A stretch of 64,000 bases of DNA. Source: Streptomyces sp. H39-S7. GTDB taxonomy: Bacteria; Actinomycetota; Actinomycetes; Streptomycetales; Streptomycetaceae. Below the pieces are notes generated by a model. That model was given only the letters and a program-made list of their open reading frames with translations, searched no databases and was not told the DNA's origin. The translations under genes and the position numbers were made by a program. Shown here in pieces: positions 9,055 to 16,340 of the stretch (the stretch's first letter is position 1; every line of letters begins with the position of its first letter). The DNA is taken from contig NZ_JAPVLU010000006.1 in the NCBI RefSeq assembly GCF_027158205.1, positions 62,001-126,000 of the forward strand. The letters are read 5' to 3'.

Positions 9055-9061
9055 GTGGCCG

Positions 9062-9087
9062 GCCGGTAGCCCCGCAAGGCTGCCGGC
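9062..9087. terminator. Bidirectional hairpin between pepP-like gene and gntR
   Basis: GCCGGTAGCC / GGCTGCCGGC (10 bp, one G-T wobble) with loop CCGCAA; it ends at the first base of the gntR stop codon region. Confidence 0.6.
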
Positions 9088-9810
9088 TTACGCCCTGCCG
9101 AGCTTGCGCTTCAGCACCGGTTCCGGCTGAGCCGCGGGCGACTCCTCCTTGCCCACCGCCCACAGCGACCGCACATGCCCGAGGTGGCGGGCCATGCACT
9201 CCTCGGCCGCCTCGGCGTCGCCGGTGATCATCAGGTCGAGCAGCTCGAGGTGCTCCTCGGCCGACGACACCAGCTCGCCGCGCTCGTCCAGCCGCGTCAG
9301 CCCGTACAGCCGCGACCGCTTGCGGAGGTCGCCGACGGCCTCGACCAGCCGCTCGTTGCCGGCCAGTCCGAGGAGGGTGAGGTGGAAGCGGCGGTCGGCC
9401 TCCAGGTAGCCGATGAGATCGTGCGCCCGGGCGGCGGCCACGATCTCCTCGGCGACCGGCCGCAGTTCCTCCAACTGCTCGGGAGTGGCGGTGCGGGTGA
9501 CCCGGCCGACCGTGGGGACCTCGATGAGGGCGCGGATCTCGGTGTACTGGTCGAGGTCGCGCTCGTTCATCTCGGTGACGCGGAACCCCTTGTTGCGCAC
9601 CGGTTCGACCAGGCCCTCACGCGCCAGGTCGAGCATCGCCTCCCGCACCGGCGTCGCGGAGATGCCGAAGTCCGCGGCGAGGGCGGGCGCCGAGTAGACG
9701 ACGCCGGGGCGCAGTTCACCGGCGATGAGCGCGGCCCGCAGGGCGTGGCCCACCTGATCGCGCAGCCGCTCCTGCGCCGTGATCAGGTTGCGCTGCTTCA
9801 GGTCGCCCAT
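9088..9810 (-). CDS. GntR/FadR-subfamily (FCD) transcriptional regulator
   Basis: 240 residues. N-terminal winged helix ends with ADFGISATPVREAMLDLAREGLVEPVRNKGFRVTEM, the usual GntR recognition-helix signature. The C-terminal all-helical FCD ligand domain carries the metal/ligand residues D-R-R-F-H (EADRRFHLTLLG) and EEHLELLDLMITGD. FCD regulators sense small carboxylates. The start ATG at 9810 has GGAGGA at the right distance. Its own promoter carries a copy of the ACA-N6-TGT element (9841-9856), suggesting autoregulation. By position it is the likely local repressor of the hydroxyproline block on either side. Confidence 0.88.
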   Translation of the reverse strand: MGDLKQRNLITAQERLRDQVGHALRAALIAGELRPGVVYSAPALAADFGISATPVREAMLDLAREGLVEPVRNKGFRVTEMNERDLDQYTEIRALIEVPTVGRVTRTATPEQLEELRPVAEEIVAAARAHDLIGYLEADRRFHLTLLGLAGNERLVEAVGDLRKRSRLYGLTRLDERGELVSSAEEHLELLDLMITGDAEAAEECMARHLGHVRSLWAVGKEESPAAQPEPVLKRKLGRA

Positions 9811-9840
9811 CGCTGTTCCTCCGTCATCCCGCGGAGCTCC

Positions 9841-9856
9841 AGCGTACAATGTCACG
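9841..9856 (+). promoter_or_regulatory. Putative GntR operator, site B (gntR promoter, overlaps upstream stop codon)
   Basis: AGCGTACAATGTCACG matches 12 of 16 bases of the site C sequence. It overlaps the TGA stop of the ornithine-cyclodeaminase-family gene (9852-9854) and is 31 nt upstream of the gntR start. Confidence 0.4.
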
Positions 9857-10781
9857 TTGCTTTCGAGACCCGGAAGACTGCGGCGGCCACCGCGAGGTCC
9901 TGCCACGCCATGCCGGTCCCCTTGAAGAGGCGCGGACGGCCCGCTTCGGGACGCAGCCGGCCCGCGACGAGGTCGGCGAGAGTGCCCGCGAGCTCTTCCG
10001 GCCGGTAGGCGCCCTCCGCGATCGGGACCAGGATGTCCCCCGCCTCGCGCAGCGCGGCCGACCGCGCCTCGACGACGACGGTGGCCCGGGTCACCAGCGC
10101 GGTGTCGGTCTCGCGGGCCGTCGGCTCGTGCGAGCCGACGGCGATCACGGTCGTGTGCCCCGCGACGGTGCGCCCGTCGAAGAGCGGGGTGCGGGCGGTG
10201 GTGCAGCAGATCACCAGGTCGGCGCCGGCCACCGCCTCGGGACCGCCGATGACGGCGTCCACTCCGAGCGTGCGCGCGTGGGCCGCCAGTGCCCGCGCGG
10301 GCTCGGGCCTGCGGGCGACCACGGTGAGCCGGGTCAGCGGCCGCACCGCGAGCGCCGCCGCCAGGTGCCCGTACGCCTGCGGTCCGGCGCCGAACAGTAC
10401 GAGGTGCGAGGCGTCGGGCACGGCGAGGCGGCGGATCGCGACGGCGGACACCGCCGGGGTGCGCAGCGAAGTGAGGGCGGGTCCGTCGAGCAGCGCGACC
10501 GGCTCCAGGGTGCCGCCGTCGAGGAGGAGGTAGCTGCCGGTGATCCTGGGCAGTCCGCGGGCCGGATTGCCCGGCGCCACCCCGGCGATCTTCACGCCGG
10601 CGAAGTCGTCGGTGGCGGCGGGCATCAGCAGCAGCTCGCCGGCCGGAACGGGGACGCCGGTGCGCGGCGGCCCGCTCTCCGGGTCGAGCCCGCCGAGCAG
10701 GGCGGCCTCGACGGCGTCCGCCGCGTCGGCGGGCCCGAGGAGCCGCCCGATGGCGGCGGCGTCGAGGTGGAGCAGCGTCAC
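9852..10781 (-). CDS. Ornithine cyclodeaminase/mu-crystallin family protein (possible pyrroline-2-carboxylate reductase)
   Basis: 309 residues. N-terminal dimerisation part PVPAGELLLMPAAT and substrate Lys-region (GVKIAGVAPGNPARGLPRITGSYLLLDG) are followed by a Rossmann fold (HLVLFGAGPQAYGHLAAAL) and ICCTTARTPLFDG, the signature of OCD/mu-crystallin proteins. In known hydroxyproline clusters, members of this family (LhpI) reduce delta-1-pyrroline-2-carboxylate to proline; that is the likeliest role here, but an alanine or 2,3-diaminopropionate dehydrogenase role cannot be excluded. The GTG at 10781 starts VTLLHLDAAAIGRLL; 71 nt separate it from the epimerase upstream, so it is probably in one operon. 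Confidence 0.72.
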   Translation of the reverse strand: MTLLHLDAAAIGRLLGPADAADAVEAALLGGLDPESGPPRTGVPVPAGELLLMPAATDDFAGVKIAGVAPGNPARGLPRITGSYLLLDGGTLEPVALLDGPALTSLRTPAVSAVAIRRLAVPDASHLVLFGAGPQAYGHLAAALAVRPLTRLTVVARRPEPARALAAHARTLGVDAVIGGPEAVAGADLVICCTTARTPLFDGRTVAGHTTVIAVGSHEPTARETDTALVTRATVVVEARSAALREAGDILVPIAEGAYRPEELAGTLADLVAGRLRPEAGRPRLFKGTGMAWQDLAVAAAVFRVSKAT

Positions 10782-10852
10782 AGCGGTGGTCCCGTTCCCG
10801 GAAGGTCGTCGGCTCAGTGCCCCCTGCGCCCGACCGTACCCGCCGGGGGCGA

Positions 10853-11854
10853 TCAGAGCAGGAACCCGCCGGGGAAGGGGTCGGACGGGTCGAGGAAGTA
10901 CTGGGCGGTGCCGGTGATCCAGGCGCGGCCGGTCACGGTGGGCACCACGGCCGGGAGCCCGCCGACCGTGGTCTCCTCGACGAGCCGGCCGGTGAAGGAC
11001 GTGCCGATGAAGGACTCGTTGACGAAGTCCGTGTGCAGCGGGAGTTCGCCGCGCGCGTGCAGCTGCGCCATGCGCGCCGAGGTGCCGGTGCCGCACGGCG
11101 AGCGGTCGAACCAGCCGGGGTGGATGGCCATCGCGTGCCGGGACAGCCGGGCGTCGGAGCCGGGGGCGATCAGCTGGACGTGTTTGACGCCGTTGATGTC
11201 CGGGTCCTCGGGGTGCACCGGCCGGTCCGCCGCGTTGATGGCCTCCATGACGGCCAGCCCGGCGGCGAGGAGGTCGTTCTTGCGCTCGCGGTCGAAGGGC
11301 AGTCCGAGGTCGGCCAGCGGCAGCATCGCGTAGAAGTTGCCCCCGTAGGCGAGGTCGTAGGTGAGCGTCCCGTGGCCGGGCACGTCCACCTTGAGGTCCA
11401 GCCCGGCCGAGAACGCCGGGACGTTCCGGAGGGTGACGGCGGTGGCCTGCCCGTCCTGGACCTGGACGTCGACGGTGACGAGCCCGGCGGGGGTGTCCAG
11501 CCGGACGGTGGTGACCGGTTCGGTGACCGGCACCATCCCGGTCTCGACGAGGACGGTGGCGACGCCGATGGTGCCGTGCCCGCACATCGGCAGGTAACCG
11601 GAGACCTCGATGTACAGCACCCCGTAATCCGCGTCGGGGCGGGTCGGCGGCTGCAGGATCGCGCCGCTCATCGACGCGTGCCCGCGCGGCTCGTACATCA
11701 GCAGCGTGCGCACCCGGTCGTGGTGCTCCATGAAGTACAGCCGGCGCTCGGCCATCGTGGCGCCGGGGATGACGCCCACGCCGCCGGTGATGACGCGGGT
11801 CGGCATGCCCTCGGTGTGCGAGTCGACGGCGTGGTAGCTGTTCCGGCTGCGCAA
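10853..11854 (-). CDS. 4-hydroxyproline 2-epimerase (proline racemase family)
   Basis: 333 residues. Both catalytic cysteines are present: Cys91 in PMCGHGT and Cys254 in SPCGTGT, which separates true epimerases/racemases from the trans-3-hydroxyproline dehydratases that carry Ser/Thr in place of one Cys. It would convert trans-4-hydroxy-L-proline to cis-4-hydroxy-D-proline by two-base proton exchange in the cytoplasm. The start is TTG at 11854, chosen because AAGGAGGA lies 4 nt upstream and the family sequence (RSRNSYHAVDSHTEGMPTR) begins there; no ATG/GTG fits. Lies between the DapA-like and OCD-like genes; a proline racemase role is the alternative. Confidence 0.85.
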   Translation of the reverse strand: MRSRNSYHAVDSHTEGMPTRVITGGVGVIPGATMAERRLYFMEHHDRVRTLLMYEPRGHASMSGAILQPPTRPDADYGVLYIEVSGYLPMCGHGTIGVATVLVETGMVPVTEPVTTVRLDTPAGLVTVDVQVQDGQATAVTLRNVPAFSAGLDLKVDVPGHGTLTYDLAYGGNFYAMLPLADLGLPFDRERKNDLLAAGLAVMEAINAADRPVHPEDPDINGVKHVQLIAPGSDARLSRHAMAIHPGWFDRSPCGTGTSARMAQLHARGELPLHTDFVNESFIGTSFTGRLVEETTVGGLPAVVPTVTGRAWITGTAQYFLDPSDPFPGGFLL

Positions 11855-11875
11855 GGGGTCCTCCTTCTCGTAGGC

Positions 11876-11923
11876 GTTCTCGTCGGTGTTCTCGTGGGTG
11901 TTCTCGTGGGTGTTCTGGTGGGT
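11876..11923. repeat. 12-bp tandem repeat, four copies
   Basis: GTTCTCGTNGGT is repeated four times without gaps (fourth copy GTTCTGGTGGGT) between the DapA-like stop and the TTG start of the epimerase. In the epimerase frame it would read as repeated N-T-H-E codons, but this lies upstream of the RBS. Confidence 0.85.
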
Positions 11924-12831
11924 CAGCCGAGGCCTTCGGCCATCGCCTTCTCGGTCGCGGCGCGTACGGCGGTCTCGATGTCGGCCGGGAGCGCGAAGCG
12001 CGGCGGCCGGACCGGGCCGCCGGGCCGGCCGACGAGGTCCATCGACACCTTGATGGCCTGGACGAACTCGGGCTTGGAGTCCCAGCGCAGCAGCGGGTGC
12101 AGCGCGCGGTAGAGCGGCACGGCGGTGTCGAGGTCGCCGGTGAGCGCCGCCCGGTACAGGGTCACGCAGGCCTCGGGGAACGCGTTGGGGTAGCCCGCGA
12201 TCCAGCCGACGGCGCCCGCGATGCCGAGTTCGAGCAGGACGTCGTCGGCGCCGACCAGCACGTCGAGTCCGGGGGCGAGTTCGGCGATCTCGTAGGCCCG
12301 GCGGACATCGCCGGTGAACTCCTTGACCGCGACGATGCTGCCCTCGTTGTAGAGCTCGGCGAGCAGGTGCGGGGTGAGGTCGACCTTGGTGTCGTACGGG
12401 TTGTTGTAGGCGACGACCGGCAGCCCGGCCCTGGCCACCTCGGCGTAGTGCGCGCGCACCGCCCGCTCGTCGGCGCGGTAGGCGTTGGGCGGCAGCAGCA
12501 GGACGGACCCGGCGCCGGCCTCTGCGGCCTGTTCGGCCCAACGGCGGGCCTCGGCACTGCCGTAGGCGGCGACGCCGGGCATGACGCGGTCCCCGTCGCC
12601 CGCCGCCTCGACGGCGGTGCGGACCACGTGGGCCCGCTCGTCGTCGGTGAGGGTCTGGTACTCACCCAGGGAGCCGTTGGGCACGACACCGTCGCAGCCG
12701 GACCCGATGAGCCAGGCGACGTGCTCGGCGTAGGCGTCGTGGTCCACGCGCAGGTCGTCGTGGAAGGGGAGGGCGGTGGCGACCATGATGCCGTGCCAGG
12801 GCTGGTCGCGGGGCGGGGGGTTCGCGGTCAC
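11923..12831 (-). CDS. DapA-family aldolase/deaminase (probable 1-pyrroline-4-hydroxy-2-carboxylate deaminase)
   Basis: 302 residues, a TIM-barrel of the dihydrodipicolinate synthase family. The Schiff-base Lys170 is in SIVAVKEFTGD, the catalytic Tyr in VVAYNNPYDTK, and the substrate loop is PNGSLGEYQTLT. Next to a hydroxyproline epimerase and a D-amino-acid dehydrogenase, the best match is the deaminase that turns 1-pyrroline-4-hydroxy-2-carboxylate into alpha-ketoglutarate semialdehyde and ammonia. Starts with GTG at 12831, 22 nt from a putative GntR operator. First gene of the dapA-epimerase-OCD unit. Sequence alone cannot rule out another DapA-family activity. Confidence 0.82.
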   Translation of the reverse strand: MTANPPPRDQPWHGIMVATALPFHDDLRVDHDAYAEHVAWLIGSGCDGVVPNGSLGEYQTLTDDERAHVVRTAVEAAGDGDRVMPGVAAYGSAEARRWAEQAAEAGAGSVLLLPPNAYRADERAVRAHYAEVARAGLPVVAYNNPYDTKVDLTPHLLAELYNEGSIVAVKEFTGDVRRAYEIAELAPGLDVLVGADDVLLELGIAGAVGWIAGYPNAFPEACVTLYRAALTGDLDTAVPLYRALHPLLRWDSKPEFVQAIKVSMDLVGRPGGPVRPPRFALPADIETAVRAATEKAMAEGLG

Positions 12832-12852
12832 GGTGGTTCTCCCTTAGTGAGG

Positions 12853-12868
12853 TGTGACATTTTACTGT
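12853..12868 (-). promoter_or_regulatory. Putative GntR operator, site C (dapA-like promoter)
   Basis: Read on the minus strand it is ACAGTAAAATGTCACA, identical at 15 of 16 bases to site D at 15879. It lies 22 nt upstream of the DapA-like start. Confidence 0.6.
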
Positions 12869-12908
12869 GCGCTACAGGGCCACCACAAGGGGCGCGCCGG
12901 CGGGAGTC

Positions 12909-14408
12909 CTACGGTTCCTCCGGGGGCCGGGCGGCCGGTTCCAGCAGGGCGGCCAGCGGGACGGGACAGGAGAGCGGGCGCCGGTCCGGGCCCGCTCCGG
13001 CGCTCGCGACCGCTTCGCCAACCGCTTCGGCATCGGTGCCGGCGCCTGCCAGGCAGTCGACCGCGGGGCCGCACATCCGGCCCTGGCACCAGCCCATCCC
13101 CGCGCGGGTGAACAGCTTGACGGTACGGGCGTCGCGGGCGCCGAGATCGCCGACCGCCGCACGGACCTCGCCCGCCGAGACCTCCTCGCAGCGGCACACG
13201 TCGGTGTCGTCGCCCAGCCAGTCCGGCCAGCCGGGACCCGGCCGGTGGGCGGCGGCCATGACCGCCGCGAAGGCCCGCAGCCGCGTCCGGGCACGGCGCA
13301 GCGCGCCGGCCCGCCGGGCGTCGGGGCGTACCGCGGAACGCGAGGCGGCCGCGACGGCCAGGGCCGCCAGTTCTCCCTCGGCGAGCGCGAGTTGCGCGCC
13401 GCCCACTCCCCCGGTCTCGCCGGCCGCCCAGACGCCGGGCACCGATGTCCGCTGGTGGTCGTCGAGGGCGAGCGCGTGCGTGCCGTCGGGGGTGCGGCGG
13501 GTGGCGCAGCCGAGTCCGGTGGCCAGTTCCAGTTGCGGCACCAGGCCATGGCCCACCGCGAGCGCGTCGCAGGCGATCCGCCGGCCGGTGCCCGGCACCG
13601 GGCGCCAGTCGCGGTCCAGCCGGGAGACGGTCACGGCCTCGACCCGGTCGGTGCCGTGCGCCTCCGTCACCGCGCTGCGGGTGCGCGGGCGCAGGCCGTG
13701 GCGCAGCAGGGCCGCGCCGTGGACCGCGCCTTCGAGGAGCTTGCCGGGGTTGGCGGCCAGCGACCGGGGACTCCTGGCGTACGCGCCGTAGGCGGCCGCC
13801 TCGACGACGGCGGCCACCTCGGCGCCCGCGGCGGCCAGCGAGCCGGCGACCGCCAGCAGCAGCGGACCGCTGCCCGCGACGACGATGCGCCGGCCGGGCA
13901 GCACCAGGCCGGACTTGAGCATCGCCTGGGCACCGCCCGCCCCGACCACCCCGGGCAGCGTCCAGCCGGGGAACGGCAGCTGGCGCTCGTAGGAGCCGGT
14001 GGCCAGCAGCACCGCGCGTGACGTCACGGCCGCCCGGCCCTGTTCCGGCCCGTCGGGACCGGTGACGGCGTGCGCCGTCCACACCGCCGGGCCGGTGGGT
14101 TCCACGGTCCAGACGTGGTGGCGGGTGAGGTGGCGGACCCCGCCCGTCGCGGTGTGCGCGTCGAGCCGTCGCCGCAGCGCGGCGAAGGCGGCCCAGCCGT
14201 GGTGCAGCGCCTCGGGGCGCGCGGCGCCCAGTTCGGGCGCGGGGTGGCGGTAGTACTGGCCGCCGGGGGCGGCCGCCGCGTCGAGCAGGGCGACGCTCAG
14301 TCCGAGGTCGGCCGCGGTCACGGCGGCGGCGAGCCCGGCGGGGCCGGCCCCGATGACCGCGAGGTCGTACGCGGCAGGTTCGGGAGGCTCAGACGGCGAG
14401 GTCGGCAC
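12909..14408 (-). CDS. FAD/NAD-dependent oxidoreductase with BFD-type [2Fe-2S] domain (dehydrogenase alpha-like subunit)
   Basis: 499 residues. N-terminal FAD-binding fold DLAVIGAGPAGLAAAVTAADLG, internal NAD-type fold GRRIVVAGSGPLLLAVAGSLAAAGAEV, and FAD-closing motif HQRTSVPGVWAAGETGGVGG. The C-terminal ~100 residues carry a BFD-like [2Fe-2S] site (CRCEEVS ... GMGWCQGRMCGPAV). This is the HcnB/LhpF/opine-oxidase alpha-type subunit of heteromeric amino-acid dehydrogenases. GTG start at 14408 overlaps the previous small ferredoxin gene by 20 bp, implying coupled translation. With the two upstream genes it forms a D-hydroxyproline (cis-4-hydroxy-D-proline) dehydrogenase. Confidence 0.85.
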   Translation of the reverse strand: MPTSPSEPPEPAAYDLAVIGAGPAGLAAAVTAADLGLSVALLDAAAAPGGQYYRHPAPELGAARPEALHHGWAAFAALRRRLDAHTATGGVRHLTRHHVWTVEPTGPAVWTAHAVTGPDGPEQGRAAVTSRAVLLATGSYERQLPFPGWTLPGVVGAGGAQAMLKSGLVLPGRRIVVAGSGPLLLAVAGSLAAAGAEVAAVVEAAAYGAYARSPRSLAANPGKLLEGAVHGAALLRHGLRPRTRSAVTEAHGTDRVEAVTVSRLDRDWRPVPGTGRRIACDALAVGHGLVPQLELATGLGCATRRTPDGTHALALDDHQRTSVPGVWAAGETGGVGGAQLALAEGELAALAVAAASRSAVRPDARRAGALRRARTRLRAFAAVMAAAHRPGPGWPDWLGDDTDVCRCEEVSAGEVRAAVGDLGARDARTVKLFTRAGMGWCQGRMCGPAVDCLAGAGTDAEAVGEAVASAGAGPDRRPLSCPVPLAALLEPAARPPEEP

Positions 14409-14703
14409 GGCCGTGGCCCTCCTGGGTGGTGACGAGGTCGCCGGGGCGCGCCGGAACCAGGCAGGCCCGCTGGTTGGGCACGCCGTTGACGGTGGCGAGG
14501 CAGTCGTAGCAGGAGCCGATGCCGCAGAAGGCGCCGCGTGGGCGGCCGTTCACCCGGGTCGTGCGCCAGGCGAGGATGCCCGCCGACCACAGCGCCGCGG
14601 CGACGGTCTGGCCCGGCAGCGCGGACACGGCGCGGCCGTCCATCCTGATCTCGAACGACGGCCCGGGGGTGGCCCCGGCCAGCTCGACGGGGTCACGCGC
14701 CAT
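14389..14703 (-). CDS. Small (2Fe-2S)-binding subunit of the dehydrogenase complex
   Basis: 104 residues, a stand-alone Fer2-type domain. Four cysteines lie in FCGIGSCYDCLATVNGVPNQ followed by RACL, the C-X4-C-X2-C...C arrangement of HcnA/LhpE-type subunits. It shuttles electrons between the two flavoprotein subunits. Overlaps both neighbours (11 bp with the upstream gene, 20 bp with the downstream gene), so the three are one translationally coupled unit. ATG start at 14703. Confidence 0.85.
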   Translation of the reverse strand: MARDPVELAGATPGPSFEIRMDGRAVSALPGQTVAAALWSAGILAWRTTRVNGRPRGAFCGIGSCYDCLATVNGVPNQRACLVPARPGDLVTTQEGHGRADLAV

Positions 14704-15877
14704 CGTGTGGTCCTTTCGGATCCGTCGCGCCGAAAAAGCGGTCGGGCCGGAACGGTGCCAGGTCCAGCGCGGGCCGCTCGCCCCGGATCGCGGCGGCGAC
14801 CAGCAGCCCGGTCGCCGGGGCGAGTCCGATACCGGCGCCCTCGTGGCCGCAGGCGTGGAAGAGGCCGGGAGCGCGCGGATCGGGCCCGATCGCGGGCAGA
14901 TGGTCCGGCAGGTAGGGCCGGAAGCCGTGGTAGGCGCGCATCACCCGGACCCCGGCCAGCACCGGGAAGAGCGCGGCCGCACCGGCCGCGAGCCGGCGCA
15001 GCACCTCGACCCGCAGCGTCCTGTTGAAGCCCACCCGCTCCCGGCTCGCCCCGATGAGCACCGGCCCGGAGGGCGTGCCCTCGACCACGGGCGAGGTCTG
15101 CAGGGCCGCGGAGCCGCTGGCCACGTCGGCGACGTAGTCGGCGGCGTAGACCTTGTGCCGGACGAGCCGGGGCAGTGGTTCCGTGACGAGGACGAAGCCG
15201 CGCCGGGGCATGACCGGCAGTTCCACCCCCGCCAGCGCGGCGAGTTCGCCGCCCCAGGTCCCGGCCGCGTTGACCACGGCGGGTGCCCGCAGCTCGCCGC
15301 GGTTCGTGCACACGCCTCGGACGATGCCACCGGGGCCGGTCAGGATCGCGGTGACCTCCTCGCCGAGGCGCAGCAGCGCGCCGTCGCGCCGGGCGGCGCG
15401 CAGCAGGTGGGCGGCGGCGAGGGCGGGCTGGACCTGGGCGTCCTGCGGGTAGTGGAAGGCGCCGGCGAGGCCGGGCGCCAGGTGGGGTTCGACGTCGTGC
15501 AGCCGGTCCCCCGGGATCCGCGCCACGGTGACGCCGGCCGCCGACTGGCGGGCCGCGAAGGTGCTGAGGGCGTCCAGGCGGGCCTCGTCGGACGCTACGA
15601 CGAGGCCCCCCTTCGACTCGAACTCGATCTCCGGTGGGAGGTCGTCGGCGAGCTCGCGCCAGAGCCTGGTGGACAGCAGCGCGAGGTCGAGTTCAGCGCC
15701 GGGCTCCTTGTCGGAGACCAGCAGATTGCCTTCACCGGCGCCCGTGGTGCCGCCCGCGACGGAGCCGCGGTCGACCACGGCGACGGACAGTCCGGACCGG
15801 GAGGCGTAGTAGGCGCAGGCCGCGCCGACCACCCCGGCCCCGACGATGACGACGTCCAGCGAGTGTCTCGTGGGCAC
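14693..15877 (-). CDS. FAD-dependent amino-acid oxidoreductase (DadA-like, beta subunit)
   Basis: 394 residues with N-terminal FAD site DVVIVGAGVVGAACAYYASRSGL and C-terminal FHACGHEGAGIGLAPATGLL, the DAO/glycine-oxidase fold. As the catalytic subunit of the three-gene complex it would oxidise cis-4-hydroxy-D-proline (or a similar D-imino acid) to the pyrroline, passing electrons to the membrane chain. The only possible start is GTG at 15877: an in-frame stop lies five codons upstream and the FAD motif begins at residue 9. There is no Shine-Dalgarno; the putative GntR operator begins 2 nt before the start codon, so the mRNA may be leaderless. Confidence 0.85.
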   Translation of the reverse strand: MPTRHSLDVVIVGAGVVGAACAYYASRSGLSVAVVDRGSVAGGTTGAGEGNLLVSDKEPGAELDLALLSTRLWRELADDLPPEIEFESKGGLVVASDEARLDALSTFAARQSAAGVTVARIPGDRLHDVEPHLAPGLAGAFHYPQDAQVQPALAAAHLLRAARRDGALLRLGEEVTAILTGPGGIVRGVCTNRGELRAPAVVNAAGTWGGELAALAGVELPVMPRRGFVLVTEPLPRLVRHKVYAADYVADVASGSAALQTSPVVEGTPSGPVLIGASRERVGFNRTLRVEVLRRLAAGAAALFPVLAGVRVMRAYHGFRPYLPDHLPAIGPDPRAPGLFHACGHEGAGIGLAPATGLLVAAAIRGERPALDLAPFRPDRFFGATDPKGPHDGA

Positions 15878-15878
15878 G

Positions 15879-15894
15879 ACAGTAATATGTCACA
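15879..15894 (+). promoter_or_regulatory. Putative GntR operator, site D (dehydrogenase operon promoter)
   Basis: ACAGTAATATGTCACA, 15/16 identical to site C read on the other strand. It abuts the GTG start of the dehydrogenase operon. Confidence 0.6.
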
Positions 15895-15941
15895 TGGCTT
15901 AGGCGCTGCCAAGGGATCACCCGCACGCACGAGCGCGGTGT

Positions 15942-16340
15942 TCACGACAGGACGGCGATCCCGTCGAGTTCCACCATCGCCTCCTCGTCCCAGAGCCGGA
16001 CTACCCCGACGACCGCCATCGCCGGGTAGTCGCGGCCGGCCAACGCCCGCCACAGCCGCCCGAGTTCGGGGGCGTGCTCCCGGTAGGCGGCGACGTCGGT
16101 GGTGTGCACGGTGATCCGGGCGAGGTCGGCCGGACCGCCGCCCGCGGCGGCCAGCGCCGCCAGCAGGTTGCCGAGCGCCACCTCGAACTGCGCGGGCAGC
16201 GTGTCGCCGACGACCTTGCCCGCCGGGTCGAGTGCGGTCTGGCCGGCCAGGAAGACCATCGTGCGGCCGGTCGCGGTGACGGCGTGGCTGAAGCCGGTGG
16301 GCGGCGACAGCTCGCCCGGGTTGATGCGCCGCAGGCTCAT
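15942..16340 (-). CDS. RidA family (YjgF/YER057c/UK114) enamine/imine deaminase
   Basis: 132 residues. Contains the RidA core (VFLAGQTALDPAGKVVGDTLPAQFEVALGNLLAAL, RITVHTTDVAAYREHAP, YPAMAVVGVVRLWDEEAMVELDGIAVL). The usual Arg of the RidA active site (P-x-R-x) is here VVGVVRLWDEE, so it may be a diverged subgroup member. RidA proteins hydrolyse reactive enamines to ketone and ammonia. Its start overlaps the acyl-CoA dehydrogenase stop (ATGA type), so it is coupled to the aromatic-CoA cluster; it could release ammonia from the amino-enone product of 2-aminobenzoyl-CoA reduction. Confidence 0.82.
   Translation of the reverse strand: MSLRRINPGELSPPTGFSHAVTATGRTMVFLAGQTALDPAGKVVGDTLPAQFEVALGNLLAALAAAGGGPADLARITVHTTDVAAYREHAPELGRLWRALAGRDYPAMAVVGVVRLWDEEAMVELDGIAVLS

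Noticed and set aside
9852..11585. One long minus-strand frame that would fuse the OCD-family protein with an upstream Arg/His-rich part
   Set aside because: The upstream part is an out-of-frame shadow of the epimerase; the OCD family sequence begins at GTG 10781.
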